Shown: positions 24,560 to 33,220 of the stretch, one piece after another | Layout of the letters: every line of letters starts with the position of its first letter | How positions within the stretch are numbered: the stretch's first letter is position 1 | Source of the DNA: CAKZQX01 sp034437035 | GTDB taxonomy: Bacteria > Chloroflexota > Chloroflexia > Chloroflexales > Chloroflexaceae | Length of the DNA stretch: 64,000 nt | Direction: 5' to 3' | Assembly: GCA_034437035.1 (NCBI GenBank) | Contig: DAOTUI010000175.1 | Location: 1-64,000, forward strand | The notes under the pieces: model-generated | The model's input: only the letters and a program-made list of their open reading frames with translations | Database searches by the model: none | Told to the model about the DNA's origin: nothing | Translations under genes and position numbers: made by a program

Positions 24560-27163
24560 TCACATGCCATTGTCGGACGTAGGGGGCGCATGGTTGGCAT
24601 CCTCCGGGGCCGGCAGCGCAGCGGCGTAGAGCGGGAGCCAGATAATAAAGGTGCTACCTTCATCTTCGGTGCTCGCTACCTCAACCCAGCCGTTATGATG
24701 CCGGATGATCTCCTGGACGATGTAGAGGCCGACGCCCATGCCGCTGATGTGATGATACGAAATATTGGGTGCGCGATAAAAGCGCTGGAAGAGCTGTGAC
24801 AGCGCCTCGGCGGGGATGCCCATGCCATTGTCGGCCACGGTGATGCGGACCAGCCCTTCCTGCTGTTCCAGCGCCACCCGGATCAGCCCACCCTGGGGGC
24901 TGTATTTGACGGCATTGCCGATCAGGTTATGAAGCACCTGCTCCAGCCGTAGTGCGTCACCTGCGACAATCACCTCCTCCTGCGGCGACTGCAACTCAAT
25001 CGTATGCTGCTTCAGGGTGGGCCGGGTTTCTTCAACCACGCGCCGGATCAACGCTACCAGATCGAGCGGGACCGGTTTGATCTCAAACTGCTCCCGATCC
25101 ATCCGCGCCAGATCGAACAGCATTTCGATCATCTGGTTGAGCCGTGTGCCCTGCTCAAAAATTGTGCGCACCGCGCGCCGGTCACGCTCACTCAGGTTAT
25201 CCTGTTCCGCCGAGCGCCGGGCCAGCAACTGTGCAATTCCAACCAGCGAGGTCAGCGGCGTTTTGAGTTCGTGGGAGGCAATCGCCAGAAACTCATCCCG
25301 CAGACGGAGCGCCTGCTTGGTCTCTTCGTGGAGACGCGCCTGCTCCTGCAGCGCCTGCTCCAACTCGCGCTTGCGCAGGGTCACTTCATGCGCCAGGCCC
25401 GCCAGATCGTGGCTCTGGCTGGCCAGTTCCCGCTGGAGCAACTCGCGTGTCCGCTTCACTTCGAGCAGGTTTGCCAGGCGCGCGCGCAACTCCTCGGAGG
25501 AGAAGGGTTTAACCAGATAGTCCTGCACGCCACTTTGAAGCATCTCAACCCGCAGTTGCTCATCGGCCTTCGCCGTCAGCAGGACCAGCGGAACCGCCGC
25601 CAATTTCGGGTGGGACCGCACCGCCTGCACCAGTTGGATGCCGCTCATGGTCGGCATCATAATATCGCTGAGAATCAGATCGGGTGCCAGCGCCAGCGCC
25701 TGCGACAACCCGGCATTGCCGTCGGCAGCGGTAGCAATACGATAGGTGCCCGCCAGCGCCTCGCCAATAAAGCGGCGCATATCCGGGTTATCTTCAACAA
25801 TTAATATTAGCGCCGCTTCAGGATCTGCGATCATGACAGTCTCCGGTTCAGTATGCGGCGACAGGCTAACCTGTGCCGGTTCGGGCAATCGTGTCACGCT
25901 CCCGCCATTATCCGGCGCGGATATGGTTGCGGTACCAGCGGGGGATGTAGCAAGCGGCAGTTCAACCTGGAAGCGGGCACCGCCGGTAGGCGCATCGTCA
26001 ACCATAATTGAGCCGTTATGCATCTCAATAAACTCCTTGGCAATCGACAGGCCCAACCCGGTGCCACCGGCGCGGGAAGGCCTATTACGATCGCTCTGGC
26101 GGAAGCGTTCAAAGATGGCGGCGCGCAGCTCCGGTTGTACGCCTGGACCACTGTCCATAACAACGATAGTTGCCTGGGAAGCAGTAGTATGCAATTCACA
26201 GCGTACTATACCACCTTCAGGCGTAAATTTAAAGGCATTGGCGAGCAGATTCAGCAGCACGCGCTGGATCTTCTCCGCATCAACCTGTGCCTGCACAGAA
26301 GCCGGGGTTTCCACCACAAAGGTTATTCCATCCGCCTGGGCCTGGATATCAAAATGCGCGGCCGTAACCCGCAGCAGTTGCGTCAGGTCAACCGTACTGC
26401 GGGTCAGGTCCATCTTCCCCGCCTCAAGCCGGGCCACATCCAGCAGATCGTTCACCTGCTGGAGCAACAACCGCGCGTTGCGGTCAATCATCTCCAGATT
26501 GTGCCGCTGTTTTCGGGTAACTTCCGGCGTGGAGAGCATGCGCTCCGTCGAACCCAACACCAGCATCAGCGGTGTACGCAGCTCGTGGCTGACATTTGCG
26601 AAGAAACGCGTCTTCAGATCATCGACTTCGATAATTTTCCGGTACAGGATCTCCAACTCATTGTTTGCCCGCTCCAGTTGTTGCTTGCGCTCTTGCGAGA
26701 TTTTGGCGGCGCTGACCAGCGAGAGCATGCGCGGCACCAGCGGCGGGAAAGCCACCGCCGTGGCAACCGAAGCTACCGCCGTCACCAGCTTGACATTCCC
26801 GGAGAGCCAGTAGACCGGCGTCCAGAAGGTCCAGACGGACATAAAATGAGTGCCGCCACAGGTGATGATAAAGAGCCCGAAAGCCAGCAGAATCCAATGA
26901 AACGGGATATCCCGCCGCGCACGATGCACCAGGTAGGTCAGCGTCAGCGCGATAATGACGTAGGATACGCCAATCAGGGCATCCGTAAGCACATGCAGCC
27001 AGAGAAGCTGACGATCCCACAGGATACAGAACCCGTGTGGCGCATAGCCGTTGGTAGTGAGCATGGCATCCAGCATTCCCGGCCCCAGGCGTAGCAACGC
27101 CAGTACCAGAACGACGCCGATGCTGCTATAGACGAATGGTGTCAGTCGTTTGTGTTTGAGCAT
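24560..27163 (-). CDS. Hybrid histidine kinase with ethylene-receptor-like membrane sensor, two kinase cores and a receiver
   Basis: This 867-residue membrane kinase has helices at about 11-31, 52-79, 89-112 and 121-150 that match the ethylene-binding domain of ETR1-type receptors. The residues known to matter there are all present with equivalent spacing: Asp61, Tyr68, Ile99, Cys102 and His106 (CGGTH; ETR1 Asp25, Tyr32, Ile62, Cys65, His69). A first kinase core follows with His193 (NVSHELRTPL) and a G-box GTGLGLSIAKEF, then a receiver with Asp500 (LILSDIMMP) and Lys552. A coiled coil leads to a second kinase core with His631 (IASHELKTPL) and GVGLYIVQEI. GAAGGTC precedes the ATG. Ligand binding by Cu(I) is inferred from homology. 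Confidence 0.9.
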   Translation of the reverse strand: MLKHKRLTPFVYSSIGVVLVLALLRLGPGMLDAMLTTNGYAPHGFCILWDRQLLWLHVLTDALIGVSYVIIALTLTYLVHRARRDIPFHWILLAFGLFIITCGGTHFMSVWTFWTPVYWLSGNVKLVTAVASVATAVAFPPLVPRMLSLVSAAKISQERKQQLERANNELEILYRKIIEVDDLKTRFFANVSHELRTPLMLVLGSTERMLSTPEVTRKQRHNLEMIDRNARLLLQQVNDLLDVARLEAGKMDLTRSTVDLTQLLRVTAAHFDIQAQADGITFVVETPASVQAQVDAEKIQRVLLNLLANAFKFTPEGGIVRCELHTTASQATIVVMDSGPGVQPELRAAIFERFRQSDRNRPSRAGGTGLGLSIAKEFIEMHNGSIMVDDAPTGGARFQVELPLATSPAGTATISAPDNGGSVTRLPEPAQVSLSPHTEPETVMIADPEAALILIVEDNPDMRRFIGEALAGTYRIATAADGNAGLSQALALAPDLILSDIMMPTMSGIQLVQAVRSHPKLAAVPLVLLTAKADEQLRVEMLQSGVQDYLVKPFSSEELRARLANLLEVKRTRELLQRELASQSHDLAGLAHEVTLRKRELEQALQEQARLHEETKQALRLRDEFLAIASHELKTPLTSLVGIAQLLARRSAEQDNLSERDRRAVRTIFEQGTRLNQMIEMLFDLARMDREQFEIKPVPLDLVALIRRVVEETRPTLKQHTIELQSPQEEVIVAGDALRLEQVLHNLIGNAVKYSPQGGLIRVALEQQEGLVRITVADNGMGIPAEALSQLFQRFYRAPNISYHHISGMGVGLYIVQEIIRHHNGWVEVASTEDEGSTFIIWLPLYAAALPAPEDANHAPPTSDNGM

Positions 27164-27280
27164 ATTTTGACCTTCGCGCGAAGCAAGAGGATACCATACG
27201 TGGAGTTACGCTCAGGGCGCACCTTTTCCCGGCTGCCTGTATTGTACCGGCATTCCAGGAATGCTGATCACTGGTAATTC

Positions 27281-27558
27281 ACACGCGTTACGCGGTACGG
27301 TCTGCAAACTGGGCGTTTGCGCCCGGTAATGGCCGGTTTCGCCTGCGGCAGCATGGTACGTGATCGATCTTTTTTACAAAACATTTGCACTCTGTGTAAA
27401 TATTTTGGAAACAAGAATGGTCTCTTCCGCCCTGCCGGAGGCGATATCCCCCGCCAAATGTGGGATCGCCTGATACAAAGATGGCAGCATTGGCCGTTTC
27501 ACGGTGTTCGTTCATGTCGTGTTGTTCGTAGTCCAAACTCCCACCGCGTACGTCGTGT
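27281..27558 (+). repeat. PAL element copy E (long form)
   Basis: The termini are ACACGCGTTACGCGGT and ACCGCGTACGTCGTGT. The middle arms CGCCTGCGGCAGCATGGTAC and CCCTGCCGGAGGCGATAT are present. The central palindrome (about 27368-27415) is imperfect here. Like copy B, it has an extended right arm containing GTTCGTTCATGTCGTG. It lies upstream of the hybrid kinase gene. Confidence 0.85.
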
Positions 27559-27597
27559 AACTAATTATTAGTATCTCTTGGCATAAACTATGCCAGG

Positions 27598-27651
27598 TGA
27601 GAATTGAGAACTGAGAACTGAGAACCGGGAACCGGGAACCGGGAACGGGCC
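27598..27651. repeat. Heptamer tandem tract (GAGAACT then GGGAACC)
   Basis: About seven units change gradually from GAGAATT/GAGAACT to GGGAACC. The GAGAACT unit is the same as that at 15111 and 60998. Confidence 0.8.
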
Positions 27652-27699
27652 GATGGTGTGATGGCAAAATGCCTGGCAGATGGCGTGTGGTAGTGACAC

Positions 27700-28045
27700 T
27701 TACGGCTATCGGCTGTGGGACGTGGAGCGGCCGGCATTACGCGAAAGCCGCCATGATGAGAACGGCAGGTCGATATTTGATACGTATATCACCGTAAATA
27801 ATGTTTTTTAGAACAATAAATACCCCACCATGGCACACTGTAATAACCAGGTGTGAAGTCTTGTTTGAATACCCCACTCTGGGCCGGATACCCATTGCGT
27901 TTGCTGGTTGTTACCTCCCACACATTCCCAATCATGTCCAGCGCTCCACAAGCGGCGACATCTTCCAATCTTCCAGTGCGGCATGCGCCAGTCCGCCGGC
28001 CGGCAGGTCATGCAGCGACTGGTGCGGCTGTAACCGGCCCAACCG
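27700..28045 (-). pseudogene. Remnant of a formylglycine-generating-enzyme-like gene
   Basis: Read on the minus strand, one frame gives ALDMIGNVWEVTTS (about 27905-27945), matching the D-M-x-GNVWEW motif of FGE-sulfatase domains. About 170 bp further on, another frame gives STCRSHHGGFRVM (about 27734-27770), matching the domain end C-R-x-x...GFRV. The two parts are in different frames with stops between, and no start is visible. The coding part is interrupted upstream by repeat sequences. Confidence 0.55.
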
Positions 28046-28075
28046 CACAAATTGAAAGATATTCCGCTCAAGCCG

Positions 28076-28101
28076 GTAGGGATGCGCTTCGGCGCATCCG
28101 C
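28076..28101. repeat. GGACGCGC hairpin repeat, copy 4 (variant)
   Basis: GTAGGGATGCGC-TTCG-GCGCATCCGC is a compensated variant of the family: the stem pair C-G has become T-A, and pairing is kept. Confidence 0.65.
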
Positions 28102-28138
28102 GCCTGCCTGGTTGAATGGGTTTTGTCGTTGGGAGTAT

Positions 28139-28248
28139 GGAAAGCGGAAGGAAATACTCATCCCTTCTGTGTTCCATCGTCCAGTGGGCGTGGCAGCACC
28201 AAGCGGGGGAGAGCAGACCAAGGGATGGATTAAAGTTTCCGCTTCCCT
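28139..28248 (-). repeat. 110-bp MITE-like element, copy 2
   Basis: It is the exact reverse complement of 10178-10287. It sits between the FGE-like remnant and the ATPase gene at 28396. Flanks are GTAT before and ATAG after. Confidence 0.85.
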
Positions 28249-28395
28249 ATAGCATATCACCCAGGGATGGCGCACTATTCCCGGTTGGGACGTGAAACCA
28301 GGGAATGCGGGGAATAAAGGCGGGGAAACTGCTTGCCAAGCGGTCACTCAATGCGGTACAATCGCTGGCAGAAGAAATAACAGGGGGCCAGCACC

Positions 28396-29730
28396 ATGAA
28401 CCAGGACCAGCTTCGACGCAAGCACGCCGATGTGCAACAGCAGTATGAAAAACTGCGCGAAAAAATTGCCGAACTGCAGCAGGCCTATGCCGTTGCACCT
28501 GAGAATACCGAACGCGCAACGTTAAAGCAGCAAATCGCGGCGGCGGAAGCTGCCCATGCACAGATGGCGCAGGAGTTAGCTACTATCGAACAGCAGTTGC
28601 ATCCCGATGACGCGCCGCCGGGGATAACCGCGCCGGCCGGCGGCGATACCGACACCGATATCGAAGTTGAAATGCTGATCGAGTTGCAGCAGGGGGGCGA
28701 GCCGATTTTTCCGCCGGAGCCGGCCGAGGGCCGCATGCGGCCCAATTCGCCCTTCTATGTCGAACGCCCGGGCGACCGGACGGTGATAACAATTATCCGC
28801 AAGCCGGGCCAGGGTGCGACGATAACGATCAAGGGACCGCCGCAGGTGGGCAAAAGCGCGCTCCTCGACCGCGCCATCGCCGCCGCGCGCGAGGCCGGTA
28901 AGCGGGTCGCCCTGATCAACCTCCAGGAGTTCAGTGCGGTGGCCCACACCGATGCCGATACCTTTCTGCGTGCATTCTGCTGCCGCATTACGGACGCCGC
29001 CGGCCTGGATGTGCCGGCCGGCCGGCTTGACGCTGCCTGGAACGAACCACTAACCGCGGTGCAGCGCTGCACCCACTATCTGCAGCAATACCTGCCGATA
29101 GGGCTGACGCAACCGCTGGTACTGGCACTGGACGAAGTGGATAGTCTGCATACCCGCCCCTTCTGCGGTGATTTCCTGGGAATGCTGCGCCGCTGGCACA
29201 CATGCCGTGCCACCGATGAGCGCTGGCGGCAGTTCGATCTCTTGCTGGTGACATCCATCGAGCCCGATCAACTGGTAGCGGATCGCAGCCAGTCGCCCTT
29301 CGACGTAAGTATGCTGATCGAGTTGGGCGACTTTACGCCTGAACAGGTTTCCCTGCTCAACCGACGGCATGGGATGCCCTTCACTGTGATCGAGGAGCGG
29401 CAACTGACGGCGCTCCTCAACGGACATCCCTACCTGACACGCCGGGCGCTCTACCTGGTGGCTGCCCGTGAGCAGCACATGTTCCCCGCCGATATCTTTG
29501 TCGATGCCACAAACGAATCCGGGCCATTTGGCGCGTATTTGCGCGCACAACTACAGCGGCTCCATACAGAGCCCGATCTGGTCGCGGGCATGCGCCAGGT
29601 ATTGGAAAACCAGAGCTGCAACGAGCAGATCTTCCTGCGACTACGCAGTGCGGGTCTGGTTCGTCGGGCGGGAAGGGCGGTACTCCCCCGTTGCCAACTC
29701 TATGCCAACTATTTTCGGGAACAGTTGTAA
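28396..29730 (+). CDS. AAA-like (STAND-type) ATPase with N-terminal coiled coil
   Basis: This 444-residue cytoplasmic protein has residues 1-68 as a coiled coil, an acidic linker, then FYVERPGD (about 120-127), the usual entry to AAA-like (AAA_35 type) domains of Chloroflexota and cyanobacteria. Walker A is GPPQVGKS (147-154) and Walker B LVLALDEVD (241-249). A sensor-like segment LLVTSIEPDQL and a helical winged-helix-like end (HPYLTRRALYLVA) follow. Such proteins are thought to be signal-dependent NTPase switches, often joined to effector domains; no effector domain is fused here. AGGGGG-type bases precede the ATG. It is flanked by repeats on both sides. Confidence 0.8.
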   Translation: MNQDQLRRKHADVQQQYEKLREKIAELQQAYAVAPENTERATLKQQIAAAEAAHAQMAQELATIEQQLHPDDAPPGITAPAGGDTDTDIEVEMLIELQQGGEPIFPPEPAEGRMRPNSPFYVERPGDRTVITIIRKPGQGATITIKGPPQVGKSALLDRAIAAAREAGKRVALINLQEFSAVAHTDADTFLRAFCCRITDAAGLDVPAGRLDAAWNEPLTAVQRCTHYLQQYLPIGLTQPLVLALDEVDSLHTRPFCGDFLGMLRRWHTCRATDERWRQFDLLLVTSIEPDQLVADRSQSPFDVSMLIELGDFTPEQVSLLNRRHGMPFTVIEERQLTALLNGHPYLTRRALYLVAAREQHMFPADIFVDATNESGPFGAYLRAQLQRLHTEPDLVAGMRQVLENQSCNEQIFLRLRSAGLVRRAGRAVLPRCQLYANYFREQL

Positions 29731-29734
29731 CTTA

Positions 29735-29930
29735 CTATAGTTACGCGGTGGGCGTACAAATCAGACTTGTGCTCCCACAACGGCAGTCTTCGCCTGCGGC
29801 AGCATGGTACTGTTTGATCTTTTTCACGAACATTTGGCTCTGTGAGCCAAATGTTCGTGAAAAAGAATGCTCGGTTCCGCCCTGCCGGAGGCGAAACCAG
29901 TTTCTCAAGGAGTGACTGCGTAACTCGTGT
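29735..29930 (+). repeat. PAL element copy F
   Basis: It begins 4 bp after the ATPase stop codon with TATAGTTACGCGGTG and ends ACTGCGTAACTCGTGT. The central hairpin is a perfect 22-bp stem (29819-29840 with 29844-29865) with a 3-nt TGT loop. Middle arms are CGCCTGCGGCAGCATGGTAC and CCCTGCCGGAGGCGAAA. Confidence 0.9.
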
Positions 29931-29937
29931 AACTTAC

Positions 29938-30085
29938 TGCAGTTACGCGGTGCAACCTATTTGGGTCTGTTGACCGACATGAAAGCCGGCTTCGCCTGCG
30001 GCAGCGTGGTACGCTTTTTAGCTTGTTTCTTTCGCCCTGCCGGAGGCGTTATCCTCTTCCAGAGGAAGGATCGCGTAACTCATAT
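29938..30085 (+). repeat. PAL element copy G (short form)
   Basis: It lies in tandem with copy F: GCAGTTACGCGGTGC, CTTCGCCTGCGGCAGCGTGG, then CCCTGCCGGAGGCG and ATCGCGTAACTCAT. The spacer is T-rich and no long hairpin is present. Confidence 0.85.
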
Positions 30086-30284
30086 TATTTGAAAGGTATT
30101 GCCCGTAACCCTACCTTCCAGTCCCCCACTTTTCGCACGCAACTACACAGGAATTACCATTGGGTGCCCATATATCTAATTATGGCTCTCTGGTAGAGTA
30201 GTATTGGCGATAGCATAGTTTACAGCTTGTTCTGGTTGCCACTGCGGAAGTTTACGCTGTTTTGCATGGGTAAGAGACGAAGGT

Positions 30285-32303
30285 ATGGACTATATTGGTA
30301 CAATTCTTATTGTCGATGATGATCTGGCCGGCTGTGAAACGCTCAAAGCGCTACTCCTGTCGCAAGGACACAACCTGCTGGTTGCCAATACCGGCGTTGA
30401 GGGATTAATACTGGCGACGGCAAGCCTGCCCGATCTTATTTTATTGGATGTGATGTTGCCGGGTATGGATGGCTATGAGGTCTGCCGGCGCTTACGTTCC
30501 GATCCGCTCCTGGCCGAAGTTCCCATCATCATGCTGACGGCGCTGGACGACCGGGACTCACGTCTGCGCGGGATCGAGGTGGGGGCGGATGATTTTATCT
30601 CTAAACCCTTTGATCGGGCGGAACTGCGGTTACGCGTACGGAGTATCGTGCGCCTGAATCGCTACCGCCGGCTACTTGCGGAACGTGCCGGATTTGAACG
30701 TATTATCGAATTTTCGCCCGATGGGATTGTGATTGTTAATGCCGAGGGAACTATTCTGCTGGCTAATCCGGCCACACTGCGGTTGCTGGGCGCACAAAAA
30801 CGTTCTCAGGTGATTGAGAAGAATATCAGTGCGTTTATTGTTTCAGCACAGTGGGAAGATGTGCTTGACTGTCTGGATCGCATTGTCACCGATACCGGGT
30901 ATAATGCACGCCTGGAAACGGAGTTTACCCGGCTGGATCATAGCCATTTTGCCGTTGAGATGAATGTCGGCTATTACATCTGGGAAAATGAACCGGCGGC
31001 GCAGATTGTCCTGCGGGATATCAGTGAGCGGAAGCAGGCCGAAGCACAGATTCAGCGGCATATTCAGCATCTGACGGCGCTACGCACGATTGACACGGCC
31101 ATTACATCCAGCACTGACCGCCGCGTGACGCTGAATATTATTCTCGAGCAGGTTGTCAATCAACTGCATGTGGATGCCGCCATGCTGCTGCTGCTTGAAC
31201 CGCACAGCCAGATCCTTGAATTTGCGGCGGGGCGCGGGTTTACCACCGAGGCGATCCGCCAGACCCGGCTGCGTCTGAATGAGGATTACCCGGGCCGGGC
31301 CGCTTTTGAACGCCGGATGCTTACGGTGACACATCCAGACGAAACGCAATCGTTGGGCAAGCGGTCGTTGTTGTTGCGGAGCGAACATTTTACATCGTAC
31401 TATGCTGTGCCGCTAATTGCCAAGGGCCAGGTCAAAGGTGTGCTGGAGCTTTTCCAGCATAATGCCGGTACGCCCGATGCAGAATGGGTGGGATTTCTTG
31501 AAGCACTGGCAATGCAGGCCGCAATTGCCATCGATAATGCCAACCTCTTTGATGATCTGCAGCGGGCCAATTCTGATCTGGCGCTGGCCTATGATGCTAC
31601 CCTGGAAGGATGGGTGCATGCGCTCGATCTGCGCGATAATGAAACCGAGGGGCATACGCAGCGCGTTACCGAGGCAACTGTACGGCTGGCGCGCAACATG
31701 GGGTTTAGCGCAGCGGAACTGGTACATGTACGGCGGGGGGCGCTGCTCCATGATATTGGCAAGATGGCGATTCCTGATAAAATTCTCCTGAAACCGGGGC
31801 CGCTGACCGATGAGGAGTGGGAAATTATGCGCCGCCATCCCGTGTATGCCTATGACTGGCTTGCGCCGATTGCATTTTTGCGGCCAAGCCTGGATATTCC
31901 CTACTGCCATCATGAGCGCTGGGATGGGAGCGGCTACCCCCGCAGACTGCGCGGCGAAGAGATCCCCCTGCCGGCGCGGATCTTTGCCGTTGTGGATGTC
32001 TGGGATGCCCTATGTTCGGATCGGCCCTATCGCCGGGGATGGCCCGAAGCAGAGGTGCGGGACTATATTCAATCGCAGGCCGGGACACAGTTTGACCCGC
32101 AGATCGTCACCCAGTTTTTGCAAGCCGACCTTACCAGCGATGGAATGCTGTGCCTCAATGGAGAGTACCGGCAGCCGGGTATGACCTCACCCAATCCCGG
32201 TGAGGTTTACGACGCCGGCACGATACCAGAGGTAGGAAGTCAGGAAGATGGCACAATGCTATCGTATTGCTGTAACCGGACATCGCAACCTGGGAGATTC
32301 TGA
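30285..32303 (+). CDS. Response regulator with PAS, GAF and HD-GYP domains (c-di-GMP phosphodiesterase)
   Basis: This 672-residue protein has a receiver (1-125) with Asp11-13 and phosphoacceptor Asp55 (LILLDVMLPG), a PAS domain (about 140-250), a GAF domain (about 270-425), then an HD-GYP domain with His489-Asp490 in LLHDIGKM and the GYP triplet in DGSGYPRRL. HD-GYP enzymes hydrolyse cyclic di-GMP, so phosphorylation plus ligand binding probably controls second-messenger level. The receiver is nearly identical in layout to that of the kinase at 35.4 kb (both have ALDDRDSRL and ADDF-SKPFDR). The 3' end overlaps the start of the SLOG gene by 56 bp. Confidence 0.9.
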   Translation: MDYIGTILIVDDDLAGCETLKALLLSQGHNLLVANTGVEGLILATASLPDLILLDVMLPGMDGYEVCRRLRSDPLLAEVPIIMLTALDDRDSRLRGIEVGADDFISKPFDRAELRLRVRSIVRLNRYRRLLAERAGFERIIEFSPDGIVIVNAEGTILLANPATLRLLGAQKRSQVIEKNISAFIVSAQWEDVLDCLDRIVTDTGYNARLETEFTRLDHSHFAVEMNVGYYIWENEPAAQIVLRDISERKQAEAQIQRHIQHLTALRTIDTAITSSTDRRVTLNIILEQVVNQLHVDAAMLLLLEPHSQILEFAAGRGFTTEAIRQTRLRLNEDYPGRAAFERRMLTVTHPDETQSLGKRSLLLRSEHFTSYYAVPLIAKGQVKGVLELFQHNAGTPDAEWVGFLEALAMQAAIAIDNANLFDDLQRANSDLALAYDATLEGWVHALDLRDNETEGHTQRVTEATVRLARNMGFSAAELVHVRRGALLHDIGKMAIPDKILLKPGPLTDEEWEIMRRHPVYAYDWLAPIAFLRPSLDIPYCHHERWDGSGYPRRLRGEEIPLPARIFAVVDVWDALCSDRPYRRGWPEAEVRDYIQSQAGTQFDPQIVTQFLQADLTSDGMLCLNGEYRQPGMTSPNPGEVYDAGTIPEVGSQEDGTMLSYCCNRTSQPGRF

Positions 32304-33120
32304 TACCGTTCAATTTGTTGCCCATGCCTTCCAGTTGCTGCTGGCGCAGGCACAGCAGGCCCACCCGGCAGGCGTTGTTGCCCTCTTCGGCGTGGCCGCG
32401 GGAGCCGATATGCTGTTCGCCGAAGCTGCGCTGGCGTTGGGTATTCCCCTCGACGCAGTTATTGCCTACGAGGGCTTTATCGCCGACTTTCCGCCAGGAC
32501 CATTGCGTGAACAGTACCTGCATCTGCTGGCACATTGCCGCAATGTCTCGACACTGCCATTCCGGCAACGTTCCGATGCGGCTTACATGGCGGTTGGATG
32601 TCGATTAGCCGACAACTGTGATCTCATGCTGGCGGCGTGGAATGGTCAACCGGCAGCCGGCCACGGCGGAACGGGCGATGTTGTCGCCTATGCCCGGTAT
32701 ATTGGTCGCCCGGTTATCCATATTGATACGACCAGGCATAGCATCCGGCATCTGCCGGCCCGAATGGAGGCCCAGGACCGGAAACGGGTCGAGTGCCGCT
32801 GCCGGGAACAGCCCCGGCAGTATATGCGTGAACAACAACCGGAAATGCAGCGTGCCGGGTGTCTGCAGCAGTGGCGCAACCTCCGGCGCGTATTGAATTT
32901 GATCCAGCAAGATGTATCGCTATCAGGGCTTACGCAGTTCTTCACCTGGAGATGTATTTCGCCTCCGGCAGGGCGGAACAGACCACCTTTTTCACGAAAT
33001 TTTTGCACAGCGTGCAAAAATTTCGTGAAAAAGATAATAGCGTACCATGCGGCCGCAGACGAATCGGGCCACTCATTTCAATCAAACGTCCGGTTTGCAC
33101 GTCCACCGCGTAAGTCTTGA
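32248..33120 (+). CDS. SLOG-type Rossmann protein; C-terminus runs into a PAL element
   Basis: Residues 5-165 form a SLOG-like nucleotide-binding domain: RIAVTGHRNLGD, VVALFGVAAGADMLFAEAAL, an AYMAVGCRLADNCDLMLAAW helix-strand, then GHGGTGDVVAYA and PVIHI. Related proteins are proposed to bind or make nucleotide-derived ligands in signalling or conflict systems. The start (32248, GGAAG upstream) overlaps the HD-GYP gene, suggesting coupled translation. From about residue 232 the frame is PAL copy H read through: the last ~57 residues are repeat-derived. The authentic protein is therefore probably extended or truncated by insertion. An internal start at 32257 is possible. Confidence 0.7.
   Translation: MAQCYRIAVTGHRNLGDSDTVQFVAHAFQLLLAQAQQAHPAGVVALFGVAAGADMLFAEAALALGIPLDAVIAYEGFIADFPPGPLREQYLHLLAHCRNVSTLPFRQRSDAAYMAVGCRLADNCDLMLAAWNGQPAAGHGGTGDVVAYARYIGRPVIHIDTTRHSIRHLPARMEAQDRKRVECRCREQPRQYMREQQPEMQRAGCLQQWRNLRRVLNLIQQDVSLSGLTQFFTWRCISPPAGRNRPPFSRNFCTACKNFVKKIIAYHAAADESGHSFQSNVRFARPPRKS
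32925..33120 (-). repeat. PAL element copy H (inserted into the 3' end of the SLOG gene)
   Basis: In reverse orientation it shows GGCTTACGCAGT, CGCCTCCGGCAGGGCGGAA, a perfect 22-bp central stem (32987-33008 with 33012-33033, loop AGC), GTACCATGCGGCCGCAGACG and CACCGCGTAAGTCTTGA. It lies within the open frame that started at 32248. Confidence 0.9.
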
Positions 33121-33149
33121 CTATCACAAAAATAGCAAGTGTGTATTTT

Positions 33150-33220
33150 CAGGCGAGGGTCAGGTGCCGGCTCACCGCCGGTACGCGATCCCGTCAGGCA
33201 GAAGAAAGCCGGATACGATA
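33150..33220 (+). promoter_or_regulatory. GC-rich structured leader of the kinase gene
   Basis: Between PAL copy H and the kinase start is a hairpin GTGCCGGC-TCACC-GCCGGTAC (33164-33184), followed by GATCCCGTCAGGC and AGCCGGATAC. I compared it by eye with common riboswitch consensus motifs and it matches none well enough to name. Confidence 0.3.

Noticed and set aside
10178..28248. Composite transposon bounded by the two 110-bp elements
   Set aside because: The interval holds no transposase or integrase and consists of ordinary chromosomal genes, so the elements are better seen as independent short insertions.
33150..33220. Riboswitch upstream of the kinase gene
   Set aside because: The leader has a hairpin and an AGCCGGATAC motif, but I could not match the conserved core of cobalamin, c-di-GMP or other common classes. 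It is listed only as a structured leader.
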